DNA of 64,000 nucleotides from an uncultured Bacteroidales bacterium (GTDB taxonomy: Bacteria > Bacteroidota > Bacteroidia > Bacteroidales > P3), in the NCBI GenBank assembly GCA_900314925.1, contig OMXC01000004.1, positions 44,304 through 108,303 on the forward strand, in the 5' to 3' direction. Both the position numbers and the translations under genes were made by a program. The notes beneath the pieces are model-generated. The model saw only the letters and a list, made by a program, of their open reading frames with translations, did no database searches and was not told where the DNA came from. Position 1 is the first letter of the stretch, and each line of letters opens with the position of its first letter. Positions 1 to 7,176 of this stretch are shown here, in pieces.

Positions 1-1652
1 ACGCCGAATACTACACCCTCAGCGCCCAGACCACCGACAGCGAGGGCAAGGCCTCGCTGACCACCGGCCTGGGCGACCTGCTCATCTGGGCCACCGACGG
101 CGAGCGCTACGCTTTCGAGAAGCTGGATGTGCGCCAAGACAGCACCTTGACACTGACCATTCCATCAACTCTCAACCCTCAACTCTCAACTCTCAACTTT
201 GAGATGGTTCCCCCCGTGGCCGGAGAACCAAAGGTGGTGGCCACCGAGGAGGAGACAGCCGCCAACGCCCGCCGCCTGGCCTACGAGGACTCCGTGCGCA
301 ACGCCTACACCGCCACCTTCCCCACCTACGAGCAATGGTGGGAGATGTCGGACTATCCTGTCTCGGTACATCCCGACGTGGCCGCCGACAAGGCGTGGGA
401 GTTGGTGAAGAAGAGCGAGGGCAACTGGCGCGAGATCACCGCTTTCATTGACAACTGCGGGGATTATCGTCGCGAATACTATGAGTACATGAGCAGCTAT
501 AGCGACAAGGACATGCGCGACATCACCGCCGCCACCCTCGAGGCACATTGGACCGAGCCCGTAACATATAAACTTATCAACTTATCAACTTATCAGCGAG
601 GCATCATGCCCGCCCGCATCAGCAACGAGATGGTGCGCCACTACCGCAAGGAGCTCGCCTGCTTCAAGGGCATGACGGCCGAAGAGATACGCCAGTGGAC
701 GCTGGACAGCATCGCCATCGACGACAGCGACAACTACTACAACTGTCCCATCTCGCCGGTGGGAGTCTACAAGCTGCGTCGTGCCGACAGCCACAGCCGC
801 GACATCTTCTTCGTGGCCGCCTGCCGCGCTGCCGGAGTGCCTGCCTATCTGGACAATGCCACCAACGAGCTCTTTGTCTATGGCAAGGACAGTTGGAATA
901 GGATAACCTTCGGGGAGTCGTCGAGTGCGGCGGCCTTCAGGTCGCCGGCCACCCTCACCCTGACCTACCGCGGCAAGGAGCCCGCCAAGCCCGTCTACTG
1001 GCCCCACTTCACGCTGGCCAAGCTGGAGCACGGCGACCTGCGCACCTTCGACTTCGAGGACGACCAGCGCATGGCCTCCTTCCCCGCCACCATCGAGCTG
1101 GAGCCCGGCATCTACTGCCTCAGCACTGGCAACCGCTACCCCGACGGGGCCGTGCGCTCACGGCTGGAGTTCTTCGAGGTCAAGGCCGGCGAGAAGGCAA
1201 CCAAGGAGATCGTCATCCTGCCACTGACAGAACGCACCGACGTATCAACCTATCAACCCATCAGCCCCGACCTCGAACTCTTCGACGGCATAGAACTGTG
1301 GGACTATGCTGGCGACGCCGGCATGCTCTACGTCAACCTGGGCGAATACAGCGAGCCCTCGAATCACCTCATCGTCGAGCTGCGCCAGCTGCAGAAGGAG
1401 ATTAAGCAGTGGGGCGGCATGACCTTCATGGTCGGCCCCGCCACCATCGGCATGCCCTCGTGGGGCCTCGCCAACACCGACTTCGCCTACCGGAAGGGCC
1501 TCCTGGAGCAGCGCATCGTTGAGGCTGCCAAGATAGACAACGTGGAATACCCGCTGGTGGCGCTGATAGACAAGGACGGACGCATCCTCTACCACAGCAC
1601 CGGCTACAAGATCGGCGTAGTGGAGCAAGTGCTCAAGGCCGCCAGACGCTGA
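1..1652 (+). CDS. Transglutaminase-like secreted protein with thioredoxin-like C-terminus (5' partial)
   Basis: The frame is open from base 3 to the stop at 1650-1652, so the gene begins before the window; the GTG at 129 is internal. About 549 residues are visible. The stretch encoded near 745-890 (PVGVYKLRRADSHSRD, then FFVAACRAAGVPAYLDN) matches the core of Bacteroidetes transglutaminase-like proteins, although a Ser seems to stand where the catalytic Cys is expected, so activity is doubtful. The last 110 residues end in PLVALIDKDGRILYHSTGY, which resembles a thioredoxin or AhpC fold. The N-terminal visible part looks like a beta-sandwich linker. Three tandem-word insertions (165-199, 568-599, 1244-1267) lie in frame between domains. 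Probably exported; substrate unknown. Confidence 0.7.
   Translation, partial: AEYYTLSAQTTDSEGKASLTTGLGDLLIWATDGERYAFEKLDVRQDSTLTLTIPSTLNPQLSTLNFEMVPPVAGEPKVVATEEETAANARRLAYEDSVRNAYTATFPTYEQWWEMSDYPVSVHPDVAADKAWELVKKSEGNWREITAFIDNCGDYRREYYEYMSSYSDKDMRDITAATLEAHWTEPVTYKLINLSTYQRGIMPARISNEMVRHYRKELACFKGMTAEEIRQWTLDSIAIDDSDNYYNCPISPVGVYKLRRADSHSRDIFFVAACRAAGVPAYLDNATNELFVYGKDSWNRITFGESSSAAAFRSPATLTLTYRGKEPAKPVYWPHFTLAKLEHGDLRTFDFEDDQRMASFPATIELEPGIYCLSTGNRYPDGAVRSRLEFFEVKAGEKATKEIVILPLTERTDVSTYQPISPDLELFDGIELWDYAGDAGMLYVNLGEYSEPSNHLIVELRQLQKEIKQWGGMTFMVGPATIGMPSWGLANTDFAYRKGLLEQRIVEAAKIDNVEYPLVALIDKDGRILYHSTGYKIGVVEQVLKAARR
165..199 (+). repeat. Five heptamers TCAACYY inside a coding region
   Basis: Exact 7-bp units TCAACTC, TCAACCC, TCAACTC, TCAACTC and TCAACTT run without gaps inside the transglutaminase-like gene, encoding a Ser/Thr/Leu/Asn linker. 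Only the last two bases of the unit vary, and only between pyrimidines. Confidence 0.85.
568..599 (+). repeat. Octamer array ATCAACTT inside a coding region
   Basis: Four 8-bp units (ATAAACTT, ATCAACTT, ATCAACTT, ATCAGCGA) are read as a short Tyr-Lys-Leu-Ile-Asn linker in the transglutaminase-like gene. Confidence 0.75.
1244..1267 (+). repeat. Octamer array ATCAACCY inside a coding region
   Basis: Three 8-bp units (ATCAACCT, ATCAACCC, ATCAGCCC) lie in frame just before the thioredoxin-like part of the transglutaminase-like protein. The unit is a close relative of the one at 568-599. Confidence 0.65.
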
Positions 1653-1666
1653 CACCCACAGGACAT

Positions 1667-1699
1667 AAAAAAAAAGCCTCCCGCATGGGAGGCTTTTTT
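1667..1699. terminator. Bidirectional intrinsic terminator
   Basis: Stem GCCTCCC (1676-1682), loop GCAT and GGGAGGC (1687-1693) are flanked by an A run on the left and a T run on the right. It serves the plus-strand transglutaminase-like gene and the minus-strand kor operon, which converge here. Confidence 0.9.
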
Positions 1700-1714
1700 C
1701 TATGCCTTAAAAGC

Positions 1715-2266
1715 TTAGATCTTCTGGACGCACTCGATGAGGCCTTTGCCAATCTCGATAGCTTCCTCGTTCTGGGGAATGAGGTTCCAGTGGCGCTGGG
1801 GCAGGGAGTGCTCCAGACCCTCGTGGATGTACTGCTTGTCGACGATGGGTTTGAGCTTCAGGAAGCCACCGAGGACCACCATGTTGAACACCTTGCTGAT
1901 GCCGAGCTCCTGGGCCTTGGCCGTGGCGGCGATCTTGTAGATGTTGATGTCCTTGCGGGTGGGCTCATGGGTGATGCCGTTGGGGTCGTAGATGAGCAGA
2001 CCGCCGGGCTTCACGCTGTTCTCAAACTTATCCAGCGACTGCTGGTTGAGGATGATGGCCGTGTCGAACTGGTTGATGATAGGCGAGCTGATGCGCTCGT
2101 CGCTGATGATGACGGAGACGTTGGCGGTGCCGCCACGCATCTCGGGGCCGTAGCTGGGCATCCAGCTGACCTCTTTGTTCTGCATGACACCGGAATAGGC
2201 AAGGATCTTACCCATCGAGAGGACACCCTGTCCACCGAAACCGGCTATGATGATTTCTTCAGTCAT
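1715..2266 (-). CDS. korC: 2-oxoacid:ferredoxin oxidoreductase, gamma subunit
   Basis: This is the last gene of the kor operon. The 183-aa protein begins with the family motif GFGGQGVLSMG (residues 9-19) and carries SYGPEMRGGTANV, both typical of the gamma (catalytic-interface) domain of pyruvate and 2-oxoglutarate ferredoxin oxidoreductases. It joins KorA and KorB in a cytoplasmic complex that decarboxylates 2-oxoglutarate to succinyl-CoA and passes electrons to ferredoxin. It starts 25 bases after korB. The 2-oxoglutarate assignment rests on gene order and subunit type; a branched-chain 2-oxoacid (Vor-type) substrate is possible. Confidence 0.9.
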   Translation of the reverse strand: MTEEIIIAGFGGQGVLSMGKILAYSGVMQNKEVSWMPSYGPEMRGGTANVSVIISDERISSPIINQFDTAIILNQQSLDKFENSVKPGGLLIYDPNGITHEPTRKDINIYKIAATAKAQELGISKVFNMVVLGGFLKLKPIVDKQYIHEGLEHSLPQRHWNLIPQNEEAIEIGKGLIECVQKI

Positions 2267-2291
2267 TTCTTTGCTTGTTTTTAATTGTTAA

Positions 2292-3140
2292 TTATTGCAT
2301 AACGGTCAGCGGGTGATCCAGAACCAGACGGTTGGCATCAATGCCCTCGACAATCTTGCCGTCGACTTTGATGTCGCCGATGGGGTAGTTGGGCATCATG
2401 TTGTCTTCCATCCACTTGTTGGCGGCCACGGGGGTCATCTTCCAGCCGCTGTTGCAGTTGGAGAGGATCTCCACGAAGCTGAGGCCTTTCTTCAGTTTCT
2501 GGTTCTCGAAGGCTTTGCGGATAGCGGCTTTGGCCTTGCGGACGGCGGCGGGGTTCTGCACGCTCTGGCGGGTCACATAGTAGGTGCCGGGCAGGGTGGA
2601 GAGGAGTTCCGTCATGCGGAGGGGATAGCCGTTGAGGTCGACGCGACGGCCGTAGGGCGTCGTGGCGCTGCGCATGCCGACCAGCGTGGTGGGGGCCATC
2701 TGGCCACCGGTCATACCGTAGATACCGTTGTTGACGAAGATCATGGTGATGTTCTCGCCACGGTTGGCGGCGTGGATGGTCTCGGCGGTGCCGATAGCGG
2801 CCAGGTCACCGTCGCCCTGATAGGTGAACACGAAGGTGTCGGGGTTGAGGCGCTTGATGGCGGTGGCCAGCGCTGGAGCGCGACCGTGGGCAGCCTCCTG
2901 GAAGTCGACATCGAAATAATTGTAGGCCAGAACGGAGCATCCGACGGGCGAAACGCCGACGACCTTGTCCTGGATGCCCATCTCGTCGATCACTTCGGCG
3001 ACAAGACGGTGGGTGGTGCCGTGGCCGCAGCCGGGGCAGTAGTGCATGACGGCGTCGGTCAGCACCTTGGTACGGGTGTAAACCTCCTCGTAACCCTCTT
3101 TCAGCAGCTCTTGCTTGCGAGCTTCAATATCTTGATTCAT
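2292..3140 (-). CDS. korB: 2-oxoacid:ferredoxin oxidoreductase, beta (TPP-binding) subunit
   Basis: The 282-aa protein carries CPGCGHG at residues 35-41, and the thiamine diphosphate signature GDGD (109-112) followed by NNGIYGMTGGQ (137-147). It supplies the TPP site at which the 2-oxoacid is decarboxylated. It has no ferredoxin domain of its own, in keeping with the separate KorD. It follows korA by 14 bases. The length matches KorB-type beta subunits. Confidence 0.92.
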   Translation of the reverse strand: MNQDIEARKQELLKEGYEEVYTRTKVLTDAVMHYCPGCGHGTTHRLVAEVIDEMGIQDKVVGVSPVGCSVLAYNYFDVDFQEAAHGRAPALATAIKRLNPDTFVFTYQGDGDLAAIGTAETIHAANRGENITMIFVNNGIYGMTGGQMAPTTLVGMRSATTPYGRRVDLNGYPLRMTELLSTLPGTYYVTRQSVQNPAAVRKAKAAIRKAFENQKLKKGLSFVEILSNCNSGWKMTPVAANKWMEDNMMPNYPIGDIKVDGKIVEGIDANRLVLDHPLTVMQ

Positions 3141-3154
3141 TGTTGTTCCTTTCT

Positions 3155-4237
3155 TTATTTGATAATCTTGTTTTCAAGAGCCTCCAGGACCTCGCCGGGA
3201 GTGGGGATGATACCGCCGAAGCGGCCGAAGTGCTCGGTCTTCACACCGCACTGGGTGGCCAGCTTCACGTCCTCGATCATCTGGCCGGCGCTCATCTCGA
3301 CGCAAAGGATACCCTTCACGTGCTTGGCGACTTCGGCGAGCTGCTTGGACGGGAAGGGGAAGAGGGTGATCAGGCGGAACAGACCCACCTTGATACCTTT
3401 CTCGCGGGCCATCTGCATAGCCTTCATGGCGATACGGCTGCTGCTGCCGTAGGCGACGATGATGTACTCGGCGTCCTCGCAGTTCAGCATCTCGTAGCGC
3501 ACTTCCTTCTCCTTCATCTCGGCGTACTTCTTCTGGAGCTTCAGGTTGAAGACTTCCTGACGGGCGCTGTCGAGCTCAAGGCTGGTGATGATGTTGTGCG
3601 GACGATTGGCGGGTTTGCCCCAGGTGCCCCACGGGGCGTTCTTGCGGCGCTCCTCCTCGGTCCAACGAGGCACATAGTCGCGGGTGTAGAGCTTCTCCAT
3701 GCACTGGCCGATGGCACCGTCGGAGAGGATCAGCACGGGGTTGCGATACTTGAAGGCAATGTCCCAAGCCTCGAACACGAAGTCGTACATCTCCTGCACG
3801 CTGGCGGGAGCGAGGGTGTAGAGCTGGTAGTCGCCGTGACCGCCGCCCTTGGTGCTCTGGAAGTAGTCGCTCTGCGAGGGCTGGATGGTGCCCAGACCGG
3901 GGCCGCCGCGCATGACGTTGACCACCAGGCAGGGGATCTCAGCGCCTGCCAGGTAGGTGAGGCCTTCCTGCATCAGCGAGATTCCGGGGCTGGAGCTCGA
4001 GGTGGCGACTTTCTTGCCGGTGGCGGCGCCGCCGTAGACCATATTGATGGAGGCAACCTCCGACTCGGCCTGCAGCACGGTCATACCGGTGGTCTCCCAG
4101 GGCTTCTCGGCCATGAGGGTTTCCATTACTTCGCTCTGCGGGGTGATGGGATAGCCGAAGTATCCGTCACAACCGCTGGCAATCATTGCACGGGCAATAG
4201 CTTCATTGCCCTTCATCAGTTGAAGTTCTCTTGCCAT
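3155..4237 (-). CDS. korA: 2-oxoacid:ferredoxin oxidoreductase, alpha subunit
   Basis: The 360-aa protein has the N-terminal pyrimidine-binding fold (GYFGYPITPQSEVME near residues 24-38; EVASINMVYGGAATG near 60-74) and a C-terminal transketolase-like domain (VGLFRLITLFPFP). It is the split-subunit KorA/VorB type, without the fused gamma domain found in long PorA forms. It pairs with KorB to make the active site. It begins 24 bases after korD. Confidence 0.9.
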   Translation of the reverse strand: MARELQLMKGNEAIARAMIASGCDGYFGYPITPQSEVMETLMAEKPWETTGMTVLQAESEVASINMVYGGAATGKKVATSSSSPGISLMQEGLTYLAGAEIPCLVVNVMRGGPGLGTIQPSQSDYFQSTKGGGHGDYQLYTLAPASVQEMYDFVFEAWDIAFKYRNPVLILSDGAIGQCMEKLYTRDYVPRWTEEERRKNAPWGTWGKPANRPHNIITSLELDSARQEVFNLKLQKKYAEMKEKEVRYEMLNCEDAEYIIVAYGSSSRIAMKAMQMAREKGIKVGLFRLITLFPFPSKQLAEVAKHVKGILCVEMSAGQMIEDVKLATQCGVKTEHFGRFGGIIPTPGEVLEALENKIIK

Positions 4238-4261
4238 AGTATTCCTTTCTTTCTTTTTCGT

Positions 4262-4480
4262 TTAGATTTTTTTCTTGTAAACGGAAATGACGCCGTCGGG
4301 GCACACCATGGCGCAGCTGGCGCAGCCGATGCAACTGTCGTTGACGGTATGGGTGAAGTTATAGCCCTTGCCGTTTACCTCTTTCGACAACTCGATGCAC
4401 TTCATCGGGCACACGGGTACACACACTCCGCAGCCTTTGCAGTGCTCGGTATCGATAATGATTTGTCCTTTAAATGCCAT
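4262..4480 (-). CDS. korD: 2[4Fe-4S] ferredoxin-type delta subunit
   Basis: The 72-aa protein has two cluster motifs: Cys 14, 17, 20, 24 and Cys 50, 53, 56, 60, each ending in Cys-Pro. It is the delta subunit that carries electrons from the TPP site to the external acceptor. It is the first gene of the operon korD-korA-korB-korC and lies 57 bases downstream of a clear promoter. Confidence 0.92.
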   Translation of the reverse strand: MAFKGQIIIDTEHCKGCGVCVPVCPMKCIELSKEVNGKGYNFTHTVNDSCIGCASCAMVCPDGVISVYKKKI

Positions 4481-4536
4481 AATTTTAATGTTATAAGATT
4501 AATAAATTTAAATGCCTCCTTGGGGGTATCAGGCTG

Positions 4537-4544
4537 CAAAGATA
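4537..4544 (-). promoter_or_regulatory. Promoter -7 box of korDABC
   Basis: Read on the minus strand the sequence is TATCTTTG, a perfect match to the Bacteroidales -7 consensus TAnnTTTG, placed shortly before korD. Confidence 0.75.
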
Positions 4545-4563
4545 CAAAATAAAATCAATATAC

Positions 4564-4579
4564 TCACCAAAAATGGTGA
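4564..4579. promoter_or_regulatory. 16-bp palindromic operator candidate upstream of kor
   Basis: TCACCA, four A, TGGTGA is a perfect inverted repeat. Its centre lies about 27 bp upstream of the -7 box, roughly -41 from the expected start, the classic place for an activator of CRP/FNR type. The identical 16 bases occur at 63196-63211 before the ferredoxin gene. Confidence 0.6.
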
Positions 4580-4632
4580 TAAATATTTTTTACCTGCAGC
4601 CAATACTCTGTCTGTCAGCCCCATGCACCCCT

Positions 4633-5382
4633 TCATTCGGTCAACCCGCCGTACGAGGCGGCAGCATCGTTCAGCGCCTTCTCGGTGGTGAAGCGCTCAT
4701 AGTACGTGCAACGCGTGACGGCAGCCTGCGTCGAGCAGCGGTCGCCGTCGACGCGCACCAGCGCCCAGCCGAACATCGGGTCGGCCAAAGCGCCGCCGAA
4801 GACGGCCACCTTGCCGTCGACCACACGCAGGTGGGGCTCGCCGCCGGTGTGGCTCTCGTTGCCGTCGGGCAGGGACAGCGTGCGCCAGCTGACGACAATC
4901 TGCGGGGCGGCACCCTCAAGGCTCTGCCGCAGGCAGCAGAGGCGCAGCTCCTCGTGGCGGTCGAGGTCGGCAGGACGCAGGTTGGTGAGCAGCACATCCT
5001 CGCCGTCCACCTTGCCGAACCACTCCTTGATGGAAACCGTCTGGCCGGCGCTCACAGGGATGCCGGGCAGCAGGAAGGTGGCCGACTCCAGCGGTCCGTT
5101 GCAGGGCACATAGACGGGAGTCAGGCGGTTGGCCGCCGACGCAAAACGGCGGTAGGCCGACACGCCCTCGCCGAAGAGAGGCTCCGAAACCCTGAAGATA
5201 TGCCACAAAGCTATCGTGTGGCGCATGCGCATGCGCTGGTCAAACTGGCCGCGGCTGCGCCGCTCGGGCTGAACACTGTGCGCCGAACGCACCACGGTCT
5301 GTCCATGACGGGTGTAGAAGGTCACTCCCGCCGCTTTCACGCTGCCGTTCACCAGCAGCCCTGTCGATTTCTGTTTTGCCAT
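4633..5382 (-). CDS. Conserved protein of unknown function (possibly DUF6266-like)
   Basis: I do not recognise this 249-aa protein with certainty. The N-terminus (lysine-rich start, short beta-rich part with NGSVKAAGVTFYTRHGQT, then QFDQRMRMRHTIALWHIF) recalls DUF6266 proteins of Bacteroidetes, in which a QxxxRxRF segment is conserved. The rest is predicted beta-rich with no signal peptide or membrane segment. A minus-strand promoter box lies at 5612-5619, giving a leader of about 220 bases that contains the 11-bp repeat array. It stands alone, convergent with nothing and upstream of the kor promoter. Confidence 0.6.
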   Translation of the reverse strand: MAKQKSTGLLVNGSVKAAGVTFYTRHGQTVVRSAHSVQPERRSRGQFDQRMRMRHTIALWHIFRVSEPLFGEGVSAYRRFASAANRLTPVYVPCNGPLESATFLLPGIPVSAGQTVSIKEWFGKVDGEDVLLTNLRPADLDRHEELRLCCLRQSLEGAAPQIVVSWRTLSLPDGNESHTGGEPHLRVVDGKVAVFGGALADPMFGWALVRVDGDRCSTQAAVTRCTYYERFTTEKALNDAAASYGGLTE

Positions 5383-5451
5383 GACTCTATGTTTTGATTG
5401 TTAGTAACTTATCTCTCTTGTTCCCTGTTTCCGCCCTCCTACCCCTCCGAC

Positions 5452-5594
5452 ACGGACCCTCTACGGACCCGGTACGGCCGTTCTTCAGTAGTTCTTCAGT
5501 AGTTCTTCAGTGCCGCACTGAAATACTACTGAAGAACTACTGAAGAACTACTGAAGAAATGCCCTATCGGATAGGTACTTGCACCGTAGGGGCT
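5452..5594. repeat. Thirteen-unit 11-bp array with inverted symmetry
   Basis: The segment divides exactly into 11-mers: ACGGACCCTCT, ACGGACCCGGT, ACGGCCGTTCT, then TCAGTAGTTCT twice, TCAGTGCCGCA, CTGAAATACTA, CTGAAGAACTA twice, CTGAAGAAATG, two weaker units and CCGTAGGGGCT. The second half is the reverse complement in type of the first, so the RNA would fold into a long hairpin. It fills most of the gap 5383-5727 between two divergent genes. Confidence 0.85.
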
Positions 5595-5611
5595 CTCTTC
5601 GGGCGGCGCTG

Positions 5612-5619
5612 CAAATATA
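5612..5619 (-). promoter_or_regulatory. Promoter -7 box for the gene at 4633-5382
   Basis: The minus strand reads TATATTTG, fitting TAnnTTTG. It places the 11-bp array in the 5' leader of the downstream gene. Confidence 0.5.
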
Positions 5620-5727
5620 CGCTTTTTTTGAAACATGCAAGCGCAACGGCGAAAAAAATTTGCCCTCCGCCTCAGCGGCGGGTGCAATAAAATGCCTCTC
5701 TGCTCGTTATGACAATAAAAAAAGACC

Positions 5728-7035
5728 ATGAGACTGAACTTTGAACCGCTACTCCGCATACTCAACCACTACTTCCGCCTCACGGGCGACCGCGAGGACG
5801 AGCGCGAGGTGATAGAGCAGGTGAGCGCCGGCGTGGTGTTCCGCGGCACCAACCTGTGGATTCTCATGTTCGCCATCCTGATAGCCTCGCTGGGGCTCAA
5901 CGTCAACTCCACGGCGGTCATCATCGGCGCCATGCTCGTCTCGCCCCTCATGGGTCCCATCATCGGCATGGGGCTGAGCGTGGGCATCGGCGACTACGAG
6001 CTGCTGAGGCGCGCGCTGCGCAACTACGGCGTGGCCACCGTCATCTCGGTGCTCACGGCTACGCTCTACTTCCTCCTCTCGCCCTTGAGCGAGGCCCGCA
6101 GCGAGCTGCTGGCGCGCACCTCCCCCACCCTCTACGACGTGCTCATAGCCTTCTGCGGCGGCGCCGCCGGCGTGCTGGCGCTGACGACCAAGAGCAAGGG
6201 ACAGGTGATCCCCGGCGTGGCCATTGCCACGGCCCTCATGCCGCCGCTCTGCACCGCGGGCTACGGCCTCGCCACGGCGCAGTGGAACTACTTCTTCGGA
6301 GCCTTCTACCTCTTCTTCATCAACACCGTCTTCATAGCCCTCGCCACCTTCATCGGCGTCAAGATGCTGCGCTTCCACAGCTACACCAACCTCGCGCCCG
6401 GGGTGGAACGCCGCGGCAAACGGCTCGTCACCGTCGTCGTCGTCGTGGCCATGATTCCCGCCGCCGTCATGACGGTCAACATAGTGCAGAAAGACATCCT
6501 GGCGCGCAACATGAAGGACTTTGTCGACAACGAGTTGGCGCAGAGCGGCACGCAGATCATCGACCACCGCGCCGAGCACGACACGCTGCGCGTGGTGGCC
6601 GTGGGCCGCAACATCAGCGACGAGGAAATCGCCGAAGCGCAGAGCCGTATGGCCCAGTACAAGATGAAGAACTACAGCCTGATGGTCATCCAGGGCACCG
6701 ACAGCAGGGGCCTGGAGAGCCTCGCCTCGCAGGTGAACAGCATCGCCCTCGCCGCCGACGCCACCAACCGCCAGCTGGCGGACCAGGTGGCCGACCTCGA
6801 GGGGCAGCTGCGCACCTATACGCTCTACGACACCCTGGGCTCGCAGATCGACGCCGAGGCGCAGGCGCTCTTCCCGCAGGTGGAGCATGTCGGCGTGGGG
6901 CGCGTGGGCGGCGGCACCGTGGCCATCGTGCACCTGCGCCGCGGCGCACGACTCGCCGACGCCGACCGCAGCAAGATGGACAAGTGGCTCGCCGCACGCA
7001 TGGGGCAGGAGGACGTGGAGATCATCGTCCGCTGA
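5728..7035 (+). CDS. DUF389 family membrane protein
   Basis: The 435-aa protein matches the DUF389 (TIGR00341-like) family. A cytoplasmic start (residues 1-35) leads into several hydrophobic segments between about residues 40 and 255, including the conserved VNSTAVIIGAMLVSPLMGPI and IPGVAIATALMPPLCTAGY. The C-terminal 180 residues are soluble, with repeated divergent modules resembling BON/OsmY-like folds. The function of the family is unknown. The ATG at 5728 fits the family start. The gene stands alone and has no terminator that I can see. Confidence 0.85.
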   Translation: MRLNFEPLLRILNHYFRLTGDREDEREVIEQVSAGVVFRGTNLWILMFAILIASLGLNVNSTAVIIGAMLVSPLMGPIIGMGLSVGIGDYELLRRALRNYGVATVISVLTATLYFLLSPLSEARSELLARTSPTLYDVLIAFCGGAAGVLALTTKSKGQVIPGVAIATALMPPLCTAGYGLATAQWNYFFGAFYLFFINTVFIALATFIGVKMLRFHSYTNLAPGVERRGKRLVTVVVVVAMIPAAVMTVNIVQKDILARNMKDFVDNELAQSGTQIIDHRAEHDTLRVVAVGRNISDEEIAEAQSRMAQYKMKNYSLMVIQGTDSRGLESLASQVNSIALAADATNRQLADQVADLEGQLRTYTLYDTLGSQIDAEAQALFPQVEHVGVGRVGGGTVAIVHLRRGARLADADRSKMDKWLAARMGQEDVEIIVR

Positions 7036-7132
7036 CGGCATCGCTCGGCATCAGCCCAACCGCCACAGGGCGACAAAACAGGTTGTCTCCTCAAAAATAA
7101 TAAAAAAAAATTATTTGTTTCCGTTTTTTTCG

Positions 7133-7140
7133 TATCTTTG
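7133..7140 (+). promoter_or_regulatory. Promoter -7 box for the surface protein
   Basis: TATCTTTG matches TAnnTTTG. Because transcription would begin at about 7146, the in-frame TTG at 7138 cannot be the start codon, which supports ATG 7177. Confidence 0.75.
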
Positions 7141-7176
7141 CAGGTTAAAATTGAAGGAAGGGAGGCATCACATAGC

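Noticed and set aside
7138..7176. Start of the surface protein at TTG 7138
   Set aside because: This codon lies inside the -7 promoter box, and the signal peptide begins properly at ATG 7177.
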